From an uncultured Shimia sp. (GTDB lineage: Bacteria; Pseudomonadota; Alphaproteobacteria; Rhodobacterales; Rhodobacteraceae), in NCBI GenBank assembly GCA_937897325.1, contig CALCOY010000021.1:86909-150908 (forward strand): a stretch of DNA of 64,000 bases, given 5' to 3'. Under the pieces are notes generated by a model that saw only the letters and a list, made by a program, of their open reading frames with translations, was not told where the DNA came from and did no database searches. A program made the translations under genes and the position numbers. Below, piece after piece: positions 62,238-64,000 of this stretch (position 1 is the stretch's first letter; each line of letters opens with the position of its first letter).

Positions 62238-64000
62238 TCAATGCGCTGCGCTGACGCCAGCACCATCGCCGGAAGATTGCGCCGCCGCTGCAATCGCGGC
62301 CTCTTCGGCTGCTTCATCCCATTCGATTGCGTCAGGTTTGCCAACAAGCGCATGCTCCAGAACTTCGGATACGTGTTTCACCGGAATGATGTGCAGACCT
62401 TTTTTAACGTTGTCTGGGATTTCGGGCAGATCCTTTTCGTTCTCTTCAGGGATCAATACGGTTGTTATGCCACCCCGCAAAGCCGCGAGAAGCTTTTCCT
62501 TCAATCCGCCGATCGCGCTTGCATTGCCCCGCAACGTAACCTCGCCCGTCATAGCGATGTCCTTGCGAACGGGAATCTGCGTCAGCACGGAAACGATCGC
62601 CGTGACCATTGCGAGACCAGCCGACGGACCGTCTTTCGGCGTCGCCCCATCCGGCACGTGAACGTGAATGTCAAGCTTGTCGAATTTCGTCGGCTTTATC
62701 CCGAGCTGAGGCGAGATTGACCGAACGTAGCTTGACGCTGCATCAATCGACTCCTTCATCACATCGCCGAGCTTGCCGGTCGTCTTCATCCGGCCCTTGC
62801 CGGGCAAGCGAAGCGCCTCGATGCTCAGCAATTCTCCCCCGACAGAGGTGTAAGCCAAGCCTGTCACAACGCCGATCTGATCTTCCTTCTCAGCCAGACC
62901 ATAGCGGAATTTCGGCACACCCAGGAAGTCGTCAAGATTGTCCGGGGTCACTGTGACCTCATCCGCCTCTTTCTTTATGATCTTGGTGAGCGATTTCCGC
63001 GCCGTCTTCGCAATCTCACGCTCGAGGTTACGCACGCCTGCCTCGCGGGTGTAGTGGCGAATGATCGACGTCAGCGCTTCATCGGTCAGTTCGAACTCCT
63101 TCGACTTGAGGCCATGGTTTTTGACCTGTTTGGCGATCAAATGCTGTTTGGCGATCTCGCGCTTTTCATCCTCGGTGTAGCCAGCCAGCGGTATGATCTC
63201 CATCCGGTCCAGCAAAGGCCCCGGCATGTTGTAGCTGTTCGAGGTCGTCAGAAACATCACGTTGGACAGATCGTATTCGACCTCAAGATAGTGGTCTACG
63301 AAGGTGCCGTTCTGTTCAGGATCGAGCACTTCGAGCATGGCCGACGCCGGGTCGCCCCGAAAATCCTGACCCATCTTGTCAATCTCATCGAGCAAGATCA
63401 GCGGGTTCGTGGTTTTTGCCTTTTTCAGCGCCTGAATGATCTTGCCTGGCATGGAGCCGATATACGTCCGTCGATGGCCACGGATCTCAGACTCGTCGCG
63501 CACGCCACCCAGCGAAATACGAATGAATTCGCGCCCTGTCGCTTTCGCGACAGACTTGCCCAGCGATGTCTTGCCCACACCGGGAGGACCGACCAGACAC
63601 AGGATCGGGCCTTTCAGTTTTTTCGACCGCTGCTGCACGGCGAGATATTCGACAATCCGCTCTTTTACCTTTTCCAAGCCGTAATGGTCGTCATCAAGGA
63701 TCTTCTGCGCGCGCCCCAGATCCTTTTTCACGCGGGACTTCACGCCCCAAGGGATCGACAGCATCCAGTCGAGGTAATTGCGCACAACTGTGGCTTCTGC
63801 GCTCATAGGGCTCATGTTCTTGAGCTTTTTAATCTCGCCCTCGGCCTTTTCCTTGGCCTCTTTCGACAGTTTCGTTTTCGCGATCCGTTCTTCCAGTTCA
63901 GCGATTTCGTTCTTGCCGTCTTCGCCATCGCCCAGCTCTTGCTGGATCGCCTTCATCTGTTCGTTGAGGTAATATTCGCGCTGCGTCCGCTCCATCTGGG
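62238..64000 (-). CDS. lon: ATP-dependent protease Lon (5' end cut by window)
   Basis: The last 587 codons of lon. Central helices ([18 protein letters not shown]) precede the AAA+ module with Walker [16 protein letters not shown], Walker [11 protein letters not shown] and sensor region [20 protein letters not shown]. The C-terminal protease domain has the catalytic Ser in [11 protein letters not shown] and Lys in [14 protein letters not shown]. Lon degrades damaged and regulatory proteins in the cytoplasm. The N-terminal substrate-binding domain lies beyond the window. A terminator follows the stop. Confidence 0.97.
   Translation of the reverse strand, partial: QMERTQREYYLNEQMKAIQQELGDGEDGKNEIAELEERIAKTKLSKEAKEKAEGEIKKLKNMSPMSAEATVVRNYLDWMLSIPWGVKSRVKKDLGRAQKILDDDHYGLEKVKERIVEYLAVQQRSKKLKGPILCLVGPPGVGKTSLGKSVAKATGREFIRISLGGVRDESEIRGHRRTYIGSMPGKIIQALKKAKTTNPLILLDEIDKMGQDFRGDPASAMLEVLDPEQNGTFVDHYLEVEYDLSNVMFLTTSNSYNMPGPLLDRMEIIPLAGYTEDEKREIAKQHLIAKQVKNHGLKSKEFELTDEALTSIIRHYTREAGVRNLEREIAKTARKSLTKIIKKEADEVTVTPDNLDDFLGVPKFRYGLAEKEDQIGVVTGLAYTSVGGELLSIEALRLPGKGRMKTTGKLGDVMKESIDAASSYVRSISPQLGIKPTKFDKLDIHVHVPDGATPKDGPSAGLAMVTAIVSVLTQIPVRKDIAMTGEVTLRGNASAIGGLKEKLLAALRGGITTVLIPEENEKDLPEIPDNVKKGLHIIPVKHVSEVLEHALVGKPDAIEWDEAAEEAAIAAAAQSSGDGAGVSAAH

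Overview
The window is a chromosomal segment of an alphaproteobacterium of the Rhodobacteraceae/Roseobacter group. Gene content and order typical of that group support this: nth next to an adenosine kinase, sfsA-map, rnd-kdsD-lptCAB-hpf-ptsN, xseB-ispA-dxs, petPR, dnaKJ and short Hint-domain proteins. Genes are dense, with many ATGA/TTGA/GTGA overlaps, and TTG or GTG starts are common. A genus cannot be fixed from the sequence alone. Both ends cut a gene: an NADPH-dependent FMN reductase on the left and lon on the right.

Layout. 1-6291: FMN reductase, an OmpA lipoprotein, an Ada-like repair protein, a Hint protein, nth-adenosine kinase-GNAT, then a decayed stretch with an IS3-type orfA remnant. 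6292-18413: rppH, fadH, a LysR regulator, a minus-strand set (OmpA protein, AhpD-like enzyme, GNAT, CinA/MoaB-type protein), sfsA-map, rsmD-flavin reductase, peroxiredoxin, ctpA. 18564-24077: gpmI, dnaJ, dnaK and a divergent alkB. 24090-34322: a surface-polysaccharide block with an ABC-2 permease, cysQ-kdsB, galU-galE, two duplicated family-2 glycosyltransferases, a branching GlcNAc-transferase-like protein and a two-domain sulfotransferase. 34310-39057: ptsN, hpf, lptB, lptA, lptC, kdsD and rnd, all read leftwards. 39142-43600: phoD, an NTF2-like protein, ilvE and the divergent petP-petR pair. 43741-48259: a putative delta-class carbonic anhydrase, xseB-ispA-dxs, exoD. 48269-54316: an NAD-dependent epimerase-like gene and a carnitine-type acyl-CoA module (acyl-CoA dehydrogenase, ADP-forming CoA ligase, CaiD-like hydratase) with a class II aldolase. 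54457-58292: adenine deaminase and AMP nucleosidase, HU and tRNA-Val(CAC). 58293-64000: a gene-poor stretch, a fused membrane/spermidine-synthase-like protein, another decayed stretch, and lon.

Functional links. CysQ removes the PAP that PAPS-dependent sulfotransferases release. KdsD and KdsB belong to Kdo synthesis, and GalU/GalE make UDP-glucose and UDP-galactose. Together with the transferases this suggests a branched, sulfated surface glycan (inference). The ade-amn pair would take AMP to adenine to hypoxanthine. No CRISPR array, complete insertion sequence, prophage or replication origin was seen. The most interesting observations are the sulfated-glycan locus with a degenerate second sulfotransferase domain, the putative delta-class carbonic anhydrase beside petPR, the carnitine-type module with an ADP-forming ligase, and several unexplained repeats in intergenic DNA.
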